Shown one piece after another: positions 18,899 through 28,920 of a stretch of 64,000 nucleotides of DNA. This DNA comes from Cytobacillus luteolus (lineage in GTDB: Bacteria > Bacillota > Bacilli > Bacillales > Bacillaceae_L): positions 124,001 to 188,000 of the forward strand of contig NZ_JAGGKM010000007.1 in assembly GCF_017873715.1 (NCBI RefSeq), read 5' to 3'. Below the pieces are notes generated by a model that was not told the origin of the DNA, made no database searches, and worked only from the letters and a program-made list of their open reading frames with translations. A program made the translations under genes and the position numbers. Within the stretch, counting starts at the first letter, position 1; each line of letters begins with the position of its first letter.

Positions 18899-19168
18899 TA
18901 ATGATCACTCCATCTTTTTTTATTTCTAGTATGGTAATCCTATCAATTTGCTCATAGAGTGCCCTTATTGTTGAAAAATATATAAATAACCACAAAAAAA
19001 TTGCATATTTTTCATATTTTGTGTTTTAAAATCGGTTATTTTTGGTTAATCTATTTATGTGAACTATAAAGCAACCAGATTAGTAGGGTTGAAATCAAGT
19101 AACTATTGCTATTATGTGAAAATCATGGTAAAAAGAATATGTGTTAAAATTGAGAGGAGAACGATAAG

Positions 19169-19441
19169 ATGAACAAAACAGAATTAGTAAATGCAGTTGC
19201 TGAAGCTAGTGAACTTTCAAAAAAGGATGCTACTAAAGCTGTAGACGCAGTTTTCGATGCAATCCAAGATGCCCTTAAAGGCGGAGATAAAGTACAACTA
19301 ATCGGTTTTGGAAACTTTGAAGTTCGTGAGCGTGCAGCTCGTAAAGGCCGCAACCCACAAACTGGTGAAGAAATCGAAATCGCTGCTAGCAAAGTACCTG
19401 CGTTCAAACCAGGTAAAGCACTTAAAGACGCAGTAAACTAA
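19169..19441 (+). CDS. HU-family DNA-binding protein
   Basis: The 90-residue product [20 protein letters not shown] is a canonical HU: dimer core with [26 protein letters not shown] and the basic arm ending in [17 protein letters not shown] bends and compacts DNA. GAGAGGAG lies before the start and the codons are strongly biased, in keeping with high expression. It stands alone with its own terminator. Whether it is the main HU (Hbs) or a second copy cannot be told here. Confidence 0.95.
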   Translation: MNKTELVNAVAEASELSKKDATKAVDAVFDAIQDALKGGDKVQLIGFGNFEVRERAARKGRNPQTGEEIEIAASKVPAFKPGKALKDAVN

Positions 19442-19470
19442 TAAAAAACACAAAGCAAGTACAATAAATC

Positions 19471-19500
19471 AAAAACCCCCTGTTTGGGGGTTTTATTTTT
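19471..19500 (+). terminator. Intrinsic terminator of the HU gene
   Basis: AAAAACCCCC pairs with GGGGGTTTT across a five-base loop, followed by ATTTTTT. Confidence 0.92.
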
Positions 19501-19510
19501 TGCCTATTTT

Positions 19511-19562
19511 GGGGCCTGACCCCCGGTGCGTTAAAGCTTTAACGCGCCGGGGGTCAGGCCCC
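19511..19562. repeat. GC-rich palindromic repeat, copy 2 (52-bp near-perfect palindrome)
   Basis: Two 26-bp arms meet at AAGCTT; the left arm starts GGGGCCTGACCCCCGG. The only mismatch becomes a G-U pair in RNA. It lies between the HU terminator and the 3' end of pflA, so it may also end pflA transcription. Same core as the copies at 14802 and 61797. Confidence 0.85.
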
Positions 19563-19576
19563 AGTTGTCACAATTG

Positions 19577-20299
19577 TTATAAAAGGATGTCTGATGCCAT
19601 TTGTATCGATTCTGGAGTTGGTGGTTCTACTCCTTCAAGTGGATAGCGTAGGCCTAGTGCTTGCCATTTATACACTCCTAGCTTGTGATAAGGAAGTATT
19701 TCAATTTTATCTACATTTGATAATTGATTAATAAAGCCTTTAAGTTCTTTTAAATCTTCTGGATCATCGGTGATACCAGGAACGAGTACATGACGAATCC
19801 AAATAGGTTTTTTAAGTTCTGAAAGGAGTTGTGCAAACTCTAGAATGTGCTCATTCGGTTTACCAGTTAGCTTAAGATGCTTTTGACTATTAATATGTTT
19901 TATGTCCAATAGAATTAGATCTGTTACTTCTAATACCTTTAGAAGCTTCTTTTGGAACTCTTCATCATGACTATAACATCCGCCAGAGCTATCAATGGTA
20001 GTATGGATGCCAAGCTTTTTACATTCTGTAAAAAGCTCATACAAGAAATCTAACTGCAATAATGGCTCACCACCACTAACCGTAATTCCCCCATTAGACG
20101 CTTTGATAAATGGTAGATATGATTTTAAATCATCAATAATTTCTTCTACACTTATTTCTTTGCCTTTTCCGATTCCCCATGTATCGGGGTTATGGCAAAA
20201 CTGGCATCTTAATAAACAGCCTTGAGTAAAAACAATATATCTTAATCCTGGTCCATCAACGGTACCACAGGACTCAATTGAATGAATGTAACCTTTCAT
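19577..20299 (-). CDS. pflA: Pyruvate formate-lyase activating enzyme
   Basis: The 240-residue radical SAM enzyme has CLLRCQFCH near residue 30, supplying the CxxxCxxC ligands of its 4Fe-4S cluster, and [13 protein letters not shown] near residue 68. It installs the glycyl radical on PflB under anaerobic conditions. It lies 103 bp downstream of pflB on the same strand, with a hairpin (20347-20380) in between that may reduce its expression relative to pflB. Confidence 0.95.
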   Translation of the reverse strand: MKGYIHSIESCGTVDGPGLRYIVFTQGCLLRCQFCHNPDTWGIGKGKEISVEEIIDDLKSYLPFIKASNGGITVSGGEPLLQLDFLYELFTECKKLGIHTTIDSSGGCYSHDEEFQKKLLKVLEVTDLILLDIKHINSQKHLKLTGKPNEHILEFAQLLSELKKPIWIRHVLVPGITDDPEDLKELKGFINQLSNVDKIEILPYHKLGVYKWQALGLRYPLEGVEPPTPESIQMASDILL

Positions 20300-20346
20300 G
20301 GTAGAAACCCCCCATTAGCAGCATAAAGAAAGTTGTAATTTAAAGT

Positions 20347-20380
20347 AAAAGAGGTTAGCTTATACAGCTTAACCTCTTTT
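20347..20380. terminator. Hairpin between pflB and pflA
   Basis: AAAAGAGGTTAGCT pairs with AGCTTAACCTCTTTT around a short loop, with T-rich sequence on the reverse-strand exit side. Likely a partial terminator within the pflBA operon. Confidence 0.65.
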
Positions 20381-20402
20381 ATTTGTCATCTCTATTATAA
20401 GT

Positions 20403-22628
20403 CTATAAGCTTCCGTGGAATGTGCGATTAATCACATCGATCTGTTGCTCACGAGTTAGTTTGACAAAGTTAACTGCGTAACCAGAAACACGGATGGTTA
20501 ATTGCGGGTACTCTTCTGGATGCTCCATTGCATCAAGTAAGGTTTCACGATTAAATACATTTATATTTAAATGGTGCCCCTTTTTAACTGCATATCCATC
20601 TAATATTGCTACTAGATTTACAACCTGTGTTTCTTCCTCTTTCCCTAGTGCTTTTGGCACAATTGAGAAGGTGTTGGAAATTCCATCCAATGCATATTCA
20701 TATGGTAATTTTGCAACTGAGCTTAATGATGCTAGTGCTCCTTTAGAATCTCTTCCATGTAATGGGTTTGCTCCTGGTGCAAATGGTTCTCCGGCACGTC
20801 TTCCATCAGGTGTATTTCCTGTTTTTAAGCCATAAACAACATTTGAGGTAATCGTTAAAATAGATAAAGTGTGTTTAGAATCTCTGTAGGTTTTATGCTT
20901 TCTAAGCTTTGTCATAAATGTTTTCACTAGCTCAACGGCAATCTCATCAACACGATCATCATTATTTCCGTATTTAGGGAAGTCGCCATCAATTTCAAAG
21001 TCAACTGCAATTCCATTTTCATCACGAATTGGTTTTACTTTTGCATATTTAATTGCACTTAAAGAATCAGCTACAACAGATAATCCTGCAATTCCTGTTG
21101 CCATCGTACGCTCTACATCTGTATCATGTAAAGCTAGTTCGATGCGCTCGTAAGAATACTTATCATGCATATAATGAATTACATTAAGTGTATTTATATA
21201 CGTTTCGGCAAGCCATTCCATCACATTGTCAAACTTGTTCATTACATCTTCATACTCTAAAAATTCAGAAGTGACTGGTGCAAACGTAGGGCCAATTTGA
21301 GCTTTTAGCTTTTCGTCTACGCCACCATTTATTGCATAAAGTAAAGCTTTTGCAAGGTTCGCACGTGCTCCGAAAAATTGCATCTGTTTACCAATCTTCA
21401 TTGCAGAAACACAGCACGCAATTCCATAATCATCGCCAAATTCAGGACGCATAATATCATCATTTTCATATTGGATTGAGCTAGTTTTGATAGACATGTT
21501 TGCACAGTATTTTTTGAATGCTTCTGGCAATTTTGTAGACCATAGAACGGTTAAGTTTGGTTCTGGAGCCGGACCTAGGTTATCCAATGTGTGAAGAAAT
21601 CTAAATGAGTTCTTCGTTACCAATGGAAGGCCCTCGATTGAGATACCACCAATAGCTTCAGTTACCCAAGTCGGGTCACCACTGAATAGCTCATTATAAT
21701 CAGGAGTTCTTGCAAACTTAACTAAGCGAAGCTTCATGACAAAATGGTCAACTAATTCTTGTGCTTCTTCTTCAGTTAATACACCATTTTTGATATCTCT
21801 TTCAATATAGATATCAAGGAAAGAACTTGTGCGTCCTAAGCTCATTGCAGCTCCATTTTGTTCCTTAATAGCTGCTAGGTATCCGAAATACAACCACTGA
21901 AAAGCTTCTACTGCAGTTGTAGCAGGCTCAGAGATGTCAAAGCCATATGTCTTTGCCATATCCTTCACTTCTTCTAGTGCTCTAATTTGTTCAGAAATTT
22001 CCTCGCGAAGGCGGATCACTTCTTCTGTCATTGTTTTTGGACCATTACGAAGGTCAGCTTGCTTTTCTTCAATTAACTTATCAATTCCATAAAGTGCTAC
22101 CAGGCGATAGTCACCGATGATTCTTCCACGACCATATGCATCAGGAAGTCCAGTGATGATACCAGCCTTACGAACAGCTTTCATGTCATCATTATAAGCA
22201 TCGAAAACACCTTGATTATGTGTTTTACGGAAGTTTGAAAACACGTTGCTTACTTCCTCATTCACTTTGTAACCATATGACTCGCATGCTTGTTCAGCCA
22301 TTCGAATTCCACCAAATGGTTGTAGAGAACGCTTAAAAGGTTGATCAGTTTGTAAGCCAACAATTTTCTCTTGGTTTACGTTTAAATAACCAGCGCCATG
22401 TGATGTAATCGTTGATACAATTTCAGTATCCATATCCAGGACACCGCCATTTTCGCGTTCCTGCTTTGTAAGTTCCATCACTTGTTTCCAGAGAGCTTTT
22501 GTAGGTTCGGTAGCAGGTGCTAAGAAAGATTCATTACCTTCATAGATCGATATATTATTTAAAATGAAATCTCTAACATTAATTTCATTTGTCCAGTCAC
22601 CAAGTGTAAAGCCTTGCCATTGTTTCAT
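20403..22628 (-). CDS. pflB: Formate C-acetyltransferase (pyruvate formate-lyase)
   Basis: This 741-residue enzyme converts pyruvate and CoA to acetyl-CoA and formate during fermentation. The paired catalytic cysteines are in IACCVSAM at about residue 404-405 and the glycyl-radical Gly about 716 is in RVSGYAVNF close to the C-terminus. GGAGGG precedes the ATG at 22628. The activase pflA follows. The organism should thus be capable of mixed-acid fermentation, fitting the pta gene further right. A TTTGTGAA sequence about 115 bp upstream could be half of a Rex-type redox operator, but the other half is not clear. Confidence 0.97.
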   Translation of the reverse strand: MKQWQGFTLGDWTNEINVRDFILNNISIYEGNESFLAPATEPTKALWKQVMELTKQERENGGVLDMDTEIVSTITSHGAGYLNVNQEKIVGLQTDQPFKRSLQPFGGIRMAEQACESYGYKVNEEVSNVFSNFRKTHNQGVFDAYNDDMKAVRKAGIITGLPDAYGRGRIIGDYRLVALYGIDKLIEEKQADLRNGPKTMTEEVIRLREEISEQIRALEEVKDMAKTYGFDISEPATTAVEAFQWLYFGYLAAIKEQNGAAMSLGRTSSFLDIYIERDIKNGVLTEEEAQELVDHFVMKLRLVKFARTPDYNELFSGDPTWVTEAIGGISIEGLPLVTKNSFRFLHTLDNLGPAPEPNLTVLWSTKLPEAFKKYCANMSIKTSSIQYENDDIMRPEFGDDYGIACCVSAMKIGKQMQFFGARANLAKALLYAINGGVDEKLKAQIGPTFAPVTSEFLEYEDVMNKFDNVMEWLAETYINTLNVIHYMHDKYSYERIELALHDTDVERTMATGIAGLSVVADSLSAIKYAKVKPIRDENGIAVDFEIDGDFPKYGNNDDRVDEIAVELVKTFMTKLRKHKTYRDSKHTLSILTITSNVVYGLKTGNTPDGRRAGEPFAPGANPLHGRDSKGALASLSSVAKLPYEYALDGISNTFSIVPKALGKEEETQVVNLVAILDGYAVKKGHHLNINVFNRETLLDAMEHPEEYPQLTIRVSGYAVNFVKLTREQQIDVINRTFHGSL

Positions 22629-22818
22629 GTTAATTTCCCTCCTTGAATTAGTACAGGGTTAGTATTTTTTGTATAACAGCTTTATACTTATAAGATACTA
22701 CGTTCCCTATCGATATAACAGAGGGAATGAGTGACATATTTGTGAACCTTTGAGCAAGTGAAATATATCCCTTGCTTTAAAGAGGTTTGTTAACTTTTCT
22801 GCTGATTTTGACCATTCA

Positions 22819-24369
22819 TCACTTCATTTTTGTCGTTTGTTTATTTACTAAATAGTCTTCGAAATACGTAAAAGTGAATTCCTCACCACAAAGGGATTGT
22901 ACTCGTTCTTGCCAGGTGAGTCGTTCAGTTGGTTCCATGAATGTGTTCTTTATCTTTTTAAACACATCCTCCTCTTTATACATCCCGTCTATTTGAAAAT
23001 GATATCGTAACATGTCACGGATTCCGTCAGCATAGATATAATCCTGTACATAGATTGGATAGCCAATAAGCATAACTTGAGTTGCGGGATGCTGGCTTGG
23101 TCCTTCTATATCAAAGACTTCTTTTAAAAGGCTTTTTGAAACTTCGGCCATATCACAATCAGGATTCTGATATAGTTCATATTCTAGTAAACTAATATAG
23201 AAATAAAATAACGAGATAAATAAATCAGCTAGGTGCTTGGATTCAACAAGTTGATTAACCGAGTTAGTATCTAGCTTAAAATAATTGGACAACCATTCTC
23301 TTTGATATGGAATAGTCATAAACAATTCTGCCATACCTTCATGACCGATATTACTTTGAAATTGCTTGAATTCATAAATATCAGTAGAGGCAAATTGATT
23401 ATACAAAGCATGACCAAGTTCGTGGAAACCAGTTGCATAGGCCAAATGACTATTCCGATTATTAATGACAAGCTTAATATCCTCTGGAGAAATCTCCATA
23501 CAAAAACCTCCATATGGAATAAGTAAAAGCTGTACATCAATTGGTGAATTTTTCAAATCTAAATCAAAATAAGATAAGGCTTCTTCAATAGCTACTTTGA
23601 TTTTTTCACCTGAAAAGATAGACTGATCAATATCTGAGAAATTTGTTGCAACATACAATAGATCGTATACATGTAGAGTTTCATAACCAAACCGTTCTTT
23701 TATGCGGTTACCCCACTCATTTATCAAAGGCCTACAATTGGAAAACATGCGCAAGCATTCTTCTTTATATTGCTCGAAATTTAAATTAGCCGAACTGAAC
23801 TTATAATGGTGATAGTTCGTATAGCCGTATTCCCTCGCTTTTTGATTCCGCAATTTTAATAGATTCCGAAAGTCTTCTGTTAGTTCATTACTATAGGAGT
23901 TCATTGCTTCTACTAATCTACGTCTTACAGATCTGTCCTCGTGATCCATTAATGCTGAATGAACCTGGCCACTGTTGTAAGTTGTGCCATCTACATCAAA
24001 GGTTTTGCTGAATATCTTCCCTTCAAGTTGATTTTTTAGAGTAAGGACTTTCGTATCTGCTTCAATTTCTTGATTTTGGATTTCTTGTAGCATCAGGTGT
24101 ATACGTTTTTTCCATTGATTGTCCTCTATTTTTATAGCCCATTCTTCTAGCATTGCTTTGAAATTTGGATTTGTAAGAAGACTTTGGCGAACTTCTGTCA
24201 TTTCTTGGAGCTTAGGATCTTGCTCGCTCGTTGCATACATTTGATAGGTTAGTTGATTAATTTCCTTTGAAAATTCTCCTAATTTACGTAATTCGTCTTC
24301 GTAGGCCTTTTTCCACTCTACCTCGTCAAGAATCCTAGTCAGCTTTTCCACATCAAAAATATCGTTCAT
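22819..24369 (-). CDS. M3-family metallopeptidase (oligoendopeptidase-like)
   Basis: The 516-residue product carries the zinc motif HELGHALYNQFAS with the HExxH core, and a downstream GMAELFMTIPY segment with the third ligand, as in M3 (thimet/PepF-like) oligopeptidases. It is shorter than PepF (about 600). It should cleave short peptides in the cytoplasm. ATG 24369 is chosen over GTG 24375 because GGAG lies 9 bases from the former and 3 from the latter. Monocistronic. Confidence 0.82.
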   Translation of the reverse strand: MNDIFDVEKLTRILDEVEWKKAYEDELRKLGEFSKEINQLTYQMYATSEQDPKLQEMTEVRQSLLTNPNFKAMLEEWAIKIEDNQWKKRIHLMLQEIQNQEIEADTKVLTLKNQLEGKIFSKTFDVDGTTYNSGQVHSALMDHEDRSVRRRLVEAMNSYSNELTEDFRNLLKLRNQKAREYGYTNYHHYKFSSANLNFEQYKEECLRMFSNCRPLINEWGNRIKERFGYETLHVYDLLYVATNFSDIDQSIFSGEKIKVAIEEALSYFDLDLKNSPIDVQLLLIPYGGFCMEISPEDIKLVINNRNSHLAYATGFHELGHALYNQFASTDIYEFKQFQSNIGHEGMAELFMTIPYQREWLSNYFKLDTNSVNQLVESKHLADLFISLFYFYISLLEYELYQNPDCDMAEVSKSLLKEVFDIEGPSQHPATQVMLIGYPIYVQDYIYADGIRDMLRYHFQIDGMYKEEDVFKKIKNTFMEPTERLTWQERVQSLCGEEFTFTYFEDYLVNKQTTKMK

Positions 24370-24528
24370 CTTCACGGCTCCTTTGTTTTCAGTTATCTAG
24401 ATTAATTAATCGTAGCATTAATAGATAGAACTATTTATATAAATCTGACAATTTAAATATTAAATTGTTATATACTACCATGTCCTTTATACTTTATTTA
24501 ACAACATACATTAAGAAAAAGGTGTCGT

Positions 24529-24990
24529 TTGGTGGAAATAAGATTGTTTCGAGACAAGGATATTAATGAAATAGCAGTCATAATCAACGAGATATACCAT
24601 GTTGAAAAGGTTGGAGGGCTGACAACCGTAGAAGAACTGAATCAATGGTTTGATGAGCCAGGAGAAGAAATAAGGGAAAATACATTTGTCGCTTTACACG
24701 ATGAAAAAATTATTGGTTATAATGCCTTATGTCATGTAAAGGGAGACTCTTCTATTCACGTCTATAGTTATGGAACTGTCCATCCAAACTGGAGAAGAAA
24801 AGGTATTGGTACAAAGCTTGTTAGCCACTCAATCGAACATTTGAGAGCACGAGCTAACAATGAAAAGCAAACGATTATTTATGATCAAATGGTGCGAACA
24901 CATATAAAGGGACAAAATGAACTAGCAGAAAAGCTAGGCCTCCAAAAACATACCGATTTATTATCTTATCAATGTAAATCCTTGAAATAA
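24529..24990 (+). CDS. GNAT domain, first half of a stop-interrupted tandem GNAT gene
   Basis: This reading frame gives 153 residues with the acetyl-CoA-binding segment VHPNWRRKGIGTKLVSHSI near residue 85. It begins at TTG 24529 or GTG 24532, both shortly after AAAAAGGTG. It ends at TAA 24988-24990, but the same frame continues open without interruption into a second GNAT domain (next entry). The first half could still be a complete one-domain enzyme. No terminator or ribosome site separates the two halves. Confidence 0.8.
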   Translation: MVEIRLFRDKDINEIAVIINEIYHVEKVGGLTTVEELNQWFDEPGEEIRENTFVALHDEKIIGYNALCHVKGDSSIHVYSYGTVHPNWRRKGIGTKLVSHSIEHLRARANNEKQTIIYDQMVRTHIKGQNELAEKLGLQKHTDLLSYQCKSLK

Positions 24991-25467
24991 TCAAAGGTTT
25001 CACTGCCTAAAGGTTTCTCGTTTATCGTTCCGACTCTCGATGACGCAACTGATTGGACCTTAATCAATAATGACGCATTTTCTTGGCGAAAGAGTCCTGA
25101 TCAACTTTCAATAGAAAGTGTAAAATATGAGTTTACTAGCTCAGAGTTCTCGGAGGAATTCTACCTACTTTGTAATAATGAGAAAAGTGAGAGAGTGGGA
25201 TTCTTATCAAGCTATATCACCGATGAGAAGAAAGGTGTCATTTCAACGATAGCTGTACTTAGGAAGTATCAGGGTAAAGGCATTGGAAAAGCTCTTTTGC
25301 GAGAGGTAATGAACAGAATGAAAATTAAAGGTATTGCTGAAGTGAGGTTAACCGTTGATACTCAAAACCCCACATCTGCCATTAAGTTATACGAAAGCCA
25401 TGGATTTACTGCTGATAAACAGATAATTGAATACATCTATCCTATATCGCCTACTGAGGAGGAGTAA
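24991..25467 (+). pseudogene. Second half of the tandem GNAT gene, after in-frame TAA
   Basis: Directly after the TAA the same frame reads SKVSLPKGFSFIVPTLDDA, which looks like the start of a second GNAT domain, and goes on through VLRKYQGKGIGKALLREVM to LYESHGFTADKQIIEYIYP. No ATG, GTG or TTG occurs until GTG 25195, which would cut off the first third of the domain. The simplest reading is a nonsense change in an original two-domain acetyltransferase of about 312 residues. Stop readthrough, expression from 25195, or a sequencing error remain possible. Confidence 0.72.
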
Positions 25468-25469
25468 GA

Positions 25470-26408
25470 ATGAGTCATCAAACAATTTGTGTGCTTGGTT
25501 CTGGTACAATGGGACATGGCATTGGTCAAGTATTCGCCGCTGCTTCATTTCCAGTTGTTATTTACGATATTAATGAGCAAGTATTGCAGCTTGCTAAGAC
25601 AAGAATACATACAAACCTTAAGCTTATGGTTGAAGAGAATTATATTAGTGAAATAGAAATCGATAGAATAGAAAGTAACCTCACTTACTCTACCGATTTG
25701 ATACATGCTGTCTCAGGCGCAAGCCTTATAATTGAAGCAGTTCCAGAAATCATTGAGTTGAAGAAAGAACTCTATGAAAAACTGGAATTTATAATTGGTG
25801 AAAATACAATCGTTGCATCAAATACATCAACCTATTCAATTGAAAGACTAGCTGAGGGTGTTTCATTTGCAGACCGCATGTTAGTGGTTCATTTTTTTAA
25901 CCCTGCCCATTTAGTACGTTTAGTTGAAGTTGTCCCTAGTAAGCAAACAAAGGCTGAGGTAATTGAGCAAGTAATTGAATTTCTATCCGCATGTGGGAAG
26001 AATGCAGTTCGTTTACAAAAGGATATCCCAGGATTTATAGCAAATAGACTTCAAGCGGCAGTAGTTAGAGAAGCCATGTATTTACTAGAGCAAGGAATTG
26101 CAGATGCTAGAGCAATCGATAGTGTCATTGCAGATGGACCAGGTATGCGCTGGGCCTTTGATGGACCTATTCAAATTGCCGATTTTGGAGGATTAGATAT
26201 TTGGGAAAAAGTGACGGGTAACTTATTTCCAGAATTAGATGCACGTACAACCGCTCCTAGTTCAATTAGTGAAAAGGTGCAGTCCAACAAATTAGGGGCA
26301 AAAAGTGGAGAAGGATTCTATCAATATGACCGAGAAGAAGTAACCCTTGCAGCCAAAGAACGTGACCGGAAATTAATAAAGCTTTTGGCAATTAAGGAAA
26401 CTGAGTGA
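25470..26408 (+). CDS. 3-hydroxyacyl-CoA dehydrogenase (3-hydroxybutyryl-CoA dehydrogenase-like)
   Basis: The 312-residue product has an N-terminal NAD-binding motif ICVLGSGTMGHGIGQVFAAA, the catalytic block MLVVHFFNPAHLVRLVEVVP with its His, and DIPGFIANRLQAAVVREAM before the helical C-terminal domain. It oxidises 3-hydroxyacyl-CoA, but family members also act on carnitine or other hydroxyacids. GAGGAGG sits inside the end of the GNAT frame 6-8 bp before the ATG, so it is translationally linked to that gene. A closer Hbd paralogue lies at 58330. Confidence 0.87.
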   Translation: MSHQTICVLGSGTMGHGIGQVFAAASFPVVIYDINEQVLQLAKTRIHTNLKLMVEENYISEIEIDRIESNLTYSTDLIHAVSGASLIIEAVPEIIELKKELYEKLEFIIGENTIVASNTSTYSIERLAEGVSFADRMLVVHFFNPAHLVRLVEVVPSKQTKAEVIEQVIEFLSACGKNAVRLQKDIPGFIANRLQAAVVREAMYLLEQGIADARAIDSVIADGPGMRWAFDGPIQIADFGGLDIWEKVTGNLFPELDARTTAPSSISEKVQSNKLGAKSGEGFYQYDREEVTLAAKERDRKLIKLLAIKETE

Positions 26409-26463
26409 AATAGTGGATACCTCCTACCGATATGCTACCTTGTCCTTAAGTAAGCAACCAGTG

Positions 26464-26690
26464 ATAGTAAAATAAACGGAGATTTTCCGGTTATATTCAG
26501 AATGGAGCTCTTTCGAGGCTAAATAAGGGGAGGTTTTCCGGTTATGCCAAGAAAAATCCCCTAATTTCATGTTTCTTGAGTAAATAAGCGGAATCTCTCC
26601 GCCTATTTGAGCTATTTTCAAGGGTATTTCCTATTTAAGCGGAATTTTTCCGTCAATTTATTTATATCGGGAGCTTATCCGATCAACCAA
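26464..26690. repeat. Imperfect AAGCGGA/TTTTCCG repeat array in a 417-bp gene-free gap
   Basis: Four related units (AATAAACGGAGATTTTCCGG at 26471, AAATAAGGGGAGGTTTTCCG at 26521, AAATAAGCGGAATCTCTCCG at 26582, TTTAAGCGGAATTTTTCCG at 26634) recur at roughly 50-60 bp, with a weaker fifth near 26667 (TCGGGAGCTTATCCGA). Each is a short inverted repeat of CGGA and TCCG. No coding potential seen in 26409-26825. Confidence 0.65.
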
Positions 26691-26825
26691 CGGATTATAT
26701 CAAAAAGCGAAAAAAGTGATGATTAAATGGCTAGTCACCATGTTTTTTACTACGTTATTTGTACTGTAATCAATGATTTCGGACTCCACAAGAGGACCCG
26801 TTACTACAATTGGAGGTACCTTTAA

Positions 26826-28079
26826 CTAAGTCATTTCTACTCCCACTTTTAGTGGTACTAATGCCTTTGTTTCATCAATATGTATAAAGGCATCGTAACG
26901 TTCAGACATCACGGAAGGTACATAATTTCCTAAATGCTCATATTCAGGATGATAAACAACACCGATTGCCCTGTGACCTACTGGCTTGGTAAAAAGGTGC
27001 TTATTATCCTCTGTAAAAAGAATAGCCTTATTAAATGCACCCGCCTCGTGCATTAAATCCTCCCAGCTATTTCTTTCAGCAATTGGAACAGTCATAACCT
27101 CCAACGGTTCTCCCCATCTTATTGCAGCGACAACAGAACCGCGGTGAGTTCCAAAACCAATGGCATATACTTGTTCTTGTCCAAACCTTTCACGCATGAT
27201 TTGTCCAACATTCACTAGCCCTTCACCCTTCATATCGGTTGCCCGTGCATCTCCAATGTGAGTATTGTGTTCCCAAATAATTATTTTTTGATCGTCACCA
27301 TGATAATGAAAGAGTTCGTCCACCGTATCTGCCATATGGTAGTCGCGTACGTTCCAAGAGGCAGTATCATCTTGAACCATAGCCCGGTAGTATTGTTCAG
27401 CATTTGCAGCAACAAGGGCATTTACTTGAAGGTTTAAAGTAGCCTCTTCAGATTGGTGATGTATAAAATTTGTACGGACTTTCTGAAGTAATTCAATGAC
27501 CTCATTTACACAATCCTCAGATAAAAAAGAAGCGGCCACTCCATAATTTTCTGGTTTTCGATTATGAGGTTCGAAACATGCAAAGGCATTTTTTGCTGTT
27601 TCAACATCAGGAGACTTTATCTTCTCTAAATAATTTATGATTTCCTCCATGGACTCCCATAGACTATATACATCAATTCCATAAAAGCCAACTTGCTTCT
27701 CATGTTTCTGATTGTACTGTTTCAGCCACTCCGTTAACTGTAGTACTTCTTCATTTGCCCACATCCATGTTGGCCAACGATTAAATTGTCCCAAAGCTTC
27801 TCTAGCATTCTGATAGGTTTGGTCATACCCTTTTATATATCGATTTACTTCAAAACAGGAAGGCCAATCCCCTTCAACAGCTATTATTGAAAATCCTTTT
27901 TGCTCAATTAATCGCTTAGTGATTTCAGCACGATATGTATAAAATTCGGAAGTGCCATGAGAAGCCTCACCTAGCAATACGACCTTTCGTTCACCAATAG
28001 CATCAACAATCCTTTGTAAATCATCTTCTGACTGAATTTTAAATGAATGTTGCTGAATATCATTAATAAGCCTATTCAA
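26826..28079 (-). CDS. Erythromycin esterase-family protein
   Basis: The 417-residue product has the family blocks VVLLGEASHGTSEFYTYRAEI near residue 33, IAVEGDWPSCFEVNRYI near 65, IIWEHNTHIGDARATDM near 260 and FGTHRGSVVAA near 295, with the Glu and His residues used for catalysis in EreA/EreB-type esterases. Most chromosomal members in bacilli have no proven macrolide activity, so resistance should not be assumed. It has no close neighbours on its strand. Confidence 0.85.
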   Translation of the reverse strand: MNRLINDIQQHSFKIQSEDDLQRIVDAIGERKVVLLGEASHGTSEFYTYRAEITKRLIEQKGFSIIAVEGDWPSCFEVNRYIKGYDQTYQNAREALGQFNRWPTWMWANEEVLQLTEWLKQYNQKHEKQVGFYGIDVYSLWESMEEIINYLEKIKSPDVETAKNAFACFEPHNRKPENYGVAASFLSEDCVNEVIELLQKVRTNFIHHQSEEATLNLQVNALVAANAEQYYRAMVQDDTASWNVRDYHMADTVDELFHYHGDDQKIIIWEHNTHIGDARATDMKGEGLVNVGQIMRERFGQEQVYAIGFGTHRGSVVAAIRWGEPLEVMTVPIAERNSWEDLMHEAGAFNKAILFTEDNKHLFTKPVGHRAIGVVYHPEYEHLGNYVPSVMSERYDAFIHIDETKALVPLKVGVEMT

Positions 28080-28224
28080 TGTTATTCACCCCTTTTTGAG
28101 AGTAGTTTCTCCTTGTTTTCTAAAAATACTACCCATAAAAATGAGACAAGTCGGTTCTTTTCAATGTAAATCTAACTGAAATCAGATACAATAAAGGTGA
28201 ATTGTAGGTAAGGTTGTGATTTAA

Positions 28225-28401
28225 TTGAACAAACGTATAAATTGTTTTCATTGTAAGCATTTCTATACAACGTGGGATCCAAAATTTCCGAAGGGCTGTC
28301 GCGCATTTAATTTTAAAACATCTGCAATGCCCTCAGTTACTGTACAACAATCATCCGGAGACCACTGTTTAAAATACGAAGACAAACGCCCCAAAAAATA
28401 A
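28225..28401 (+). CDS. Small cysteine-containing protein, 58 residues
   Basis: TTG 28225 opens a 58-codon frame with INCFHCKHFYTTWDPKFPKG, GCRAFNFKT and HCLKYE. Four Cys (CxxC, then two single Cys) and several His suggest a zinc site. An in-frame TAA lies right before the TTG, which fixes the start; AAGG lies 11 bases upstream. From memory a similar short protein is common in bacilli beside ywdI. The gene ends 17 bp before ywdI, so they are probably co-transcribed. Function unknown. Confidence 0.75.
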   Translation: MNKRINCFHCKHFYTTWDPKFPKGCRAFNFKTSAMPSVTVQQSSGDHCLKYEDKRPKK

Positions 28402-28418
28402 GAAGGGAAACGTCAGCC

Positions 28419-28673
28419 ATGCAAATTCCTTTACATAAAATACTAACAAAAATGCAAACCGAACTTGACCAAGCCAAACAAACCAATAACGAAGAAAAAG
28501 TAAAAGAACACTTAGTCATCATACGAACATTATGTGACCTTGTTATTGAAGAAGGAAATAAGATTGAACAGCCTCAACCAACAACACCATCCATTCAACA
28601 ACCTATCACTACAGCACAAGCCACCAAACTAAAAGAAGATGATGGTAATGGTGATTCAATATTTGATTTTTAA
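28419..28673 (+). CDS. ywdI: YwdI-family protein (DUF5327)
   Basis: The 84-residue product starts with a helix MQIPLHKILTKMQTELDQAK, has a central ...KVKEHLVIIRTLCDLVIEE segment and ends in a Pro/Gln-rich linker and acidic DDGNGDSIFDF. This matches YwdI of Bacillus. No function is known. GAAGGGAAACG lies ahead of the ATG. A family-1 repeat follows immediately. Confidence 0.75.
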   Translation: MQIPLHKILTKMQTELDQAKQTNNEEKVKEHLVIIRTLCDLVIEEGNKIEQPQPTTPSIQQPITTAQATKLKEDDGNGDSIFDF

Positions 28674-28708
28674 TAGGCGGTTGAAGTAGCAAGCTCTTTA
28701 CGTAAGTT

Positions 28709-28843
28709 GAGTGAATTGGAGCGGAAGGCATTTGACTCCTGCGGGAAGTAGAGGAAAGGTCGAGACCCCACAGGTGCGAAGCGCCGAGGAGGCTCGACTT
28801 CCTCCCCGCGGAAAGCAAATGCCTGCAGCGCAAAGGAACGGTC
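28709..28843 (+). repeat. Family-1 structured intergenic repeat, copy A
   Basis: A roughly 135-bp element from GAGTGAATTGGAGCGGAAGG to GGAACGGTC. Outer arms GGCATTTG (28727-28734) and CAAATGCC (28816-28823) pair; the other copies have GGCACTTG/CAAGTGCC, so both arms changed together. Inside are CTGCGGG...CCCACAG and CCGAGGAGGCTCG hairpins. Six further copies occur at 41663, 46013, 48211, 48478, 53106 and 60410. Confidence 0.85.
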
Positions 28844-28920
28844 TAAATTCAAATTAAGAAAAAAACTACCACTCATACATTAACCCCAACTGACAAAAAA
28901 TATGGTATGGAGGTGGTTTC

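Noticed and set aside
26826-28079. Macrolide resistance gene
   Set aside because: The family is right, but chromosomal homologues in bacilli usually have no shown macrolide esterase activity; only the family name is reported.
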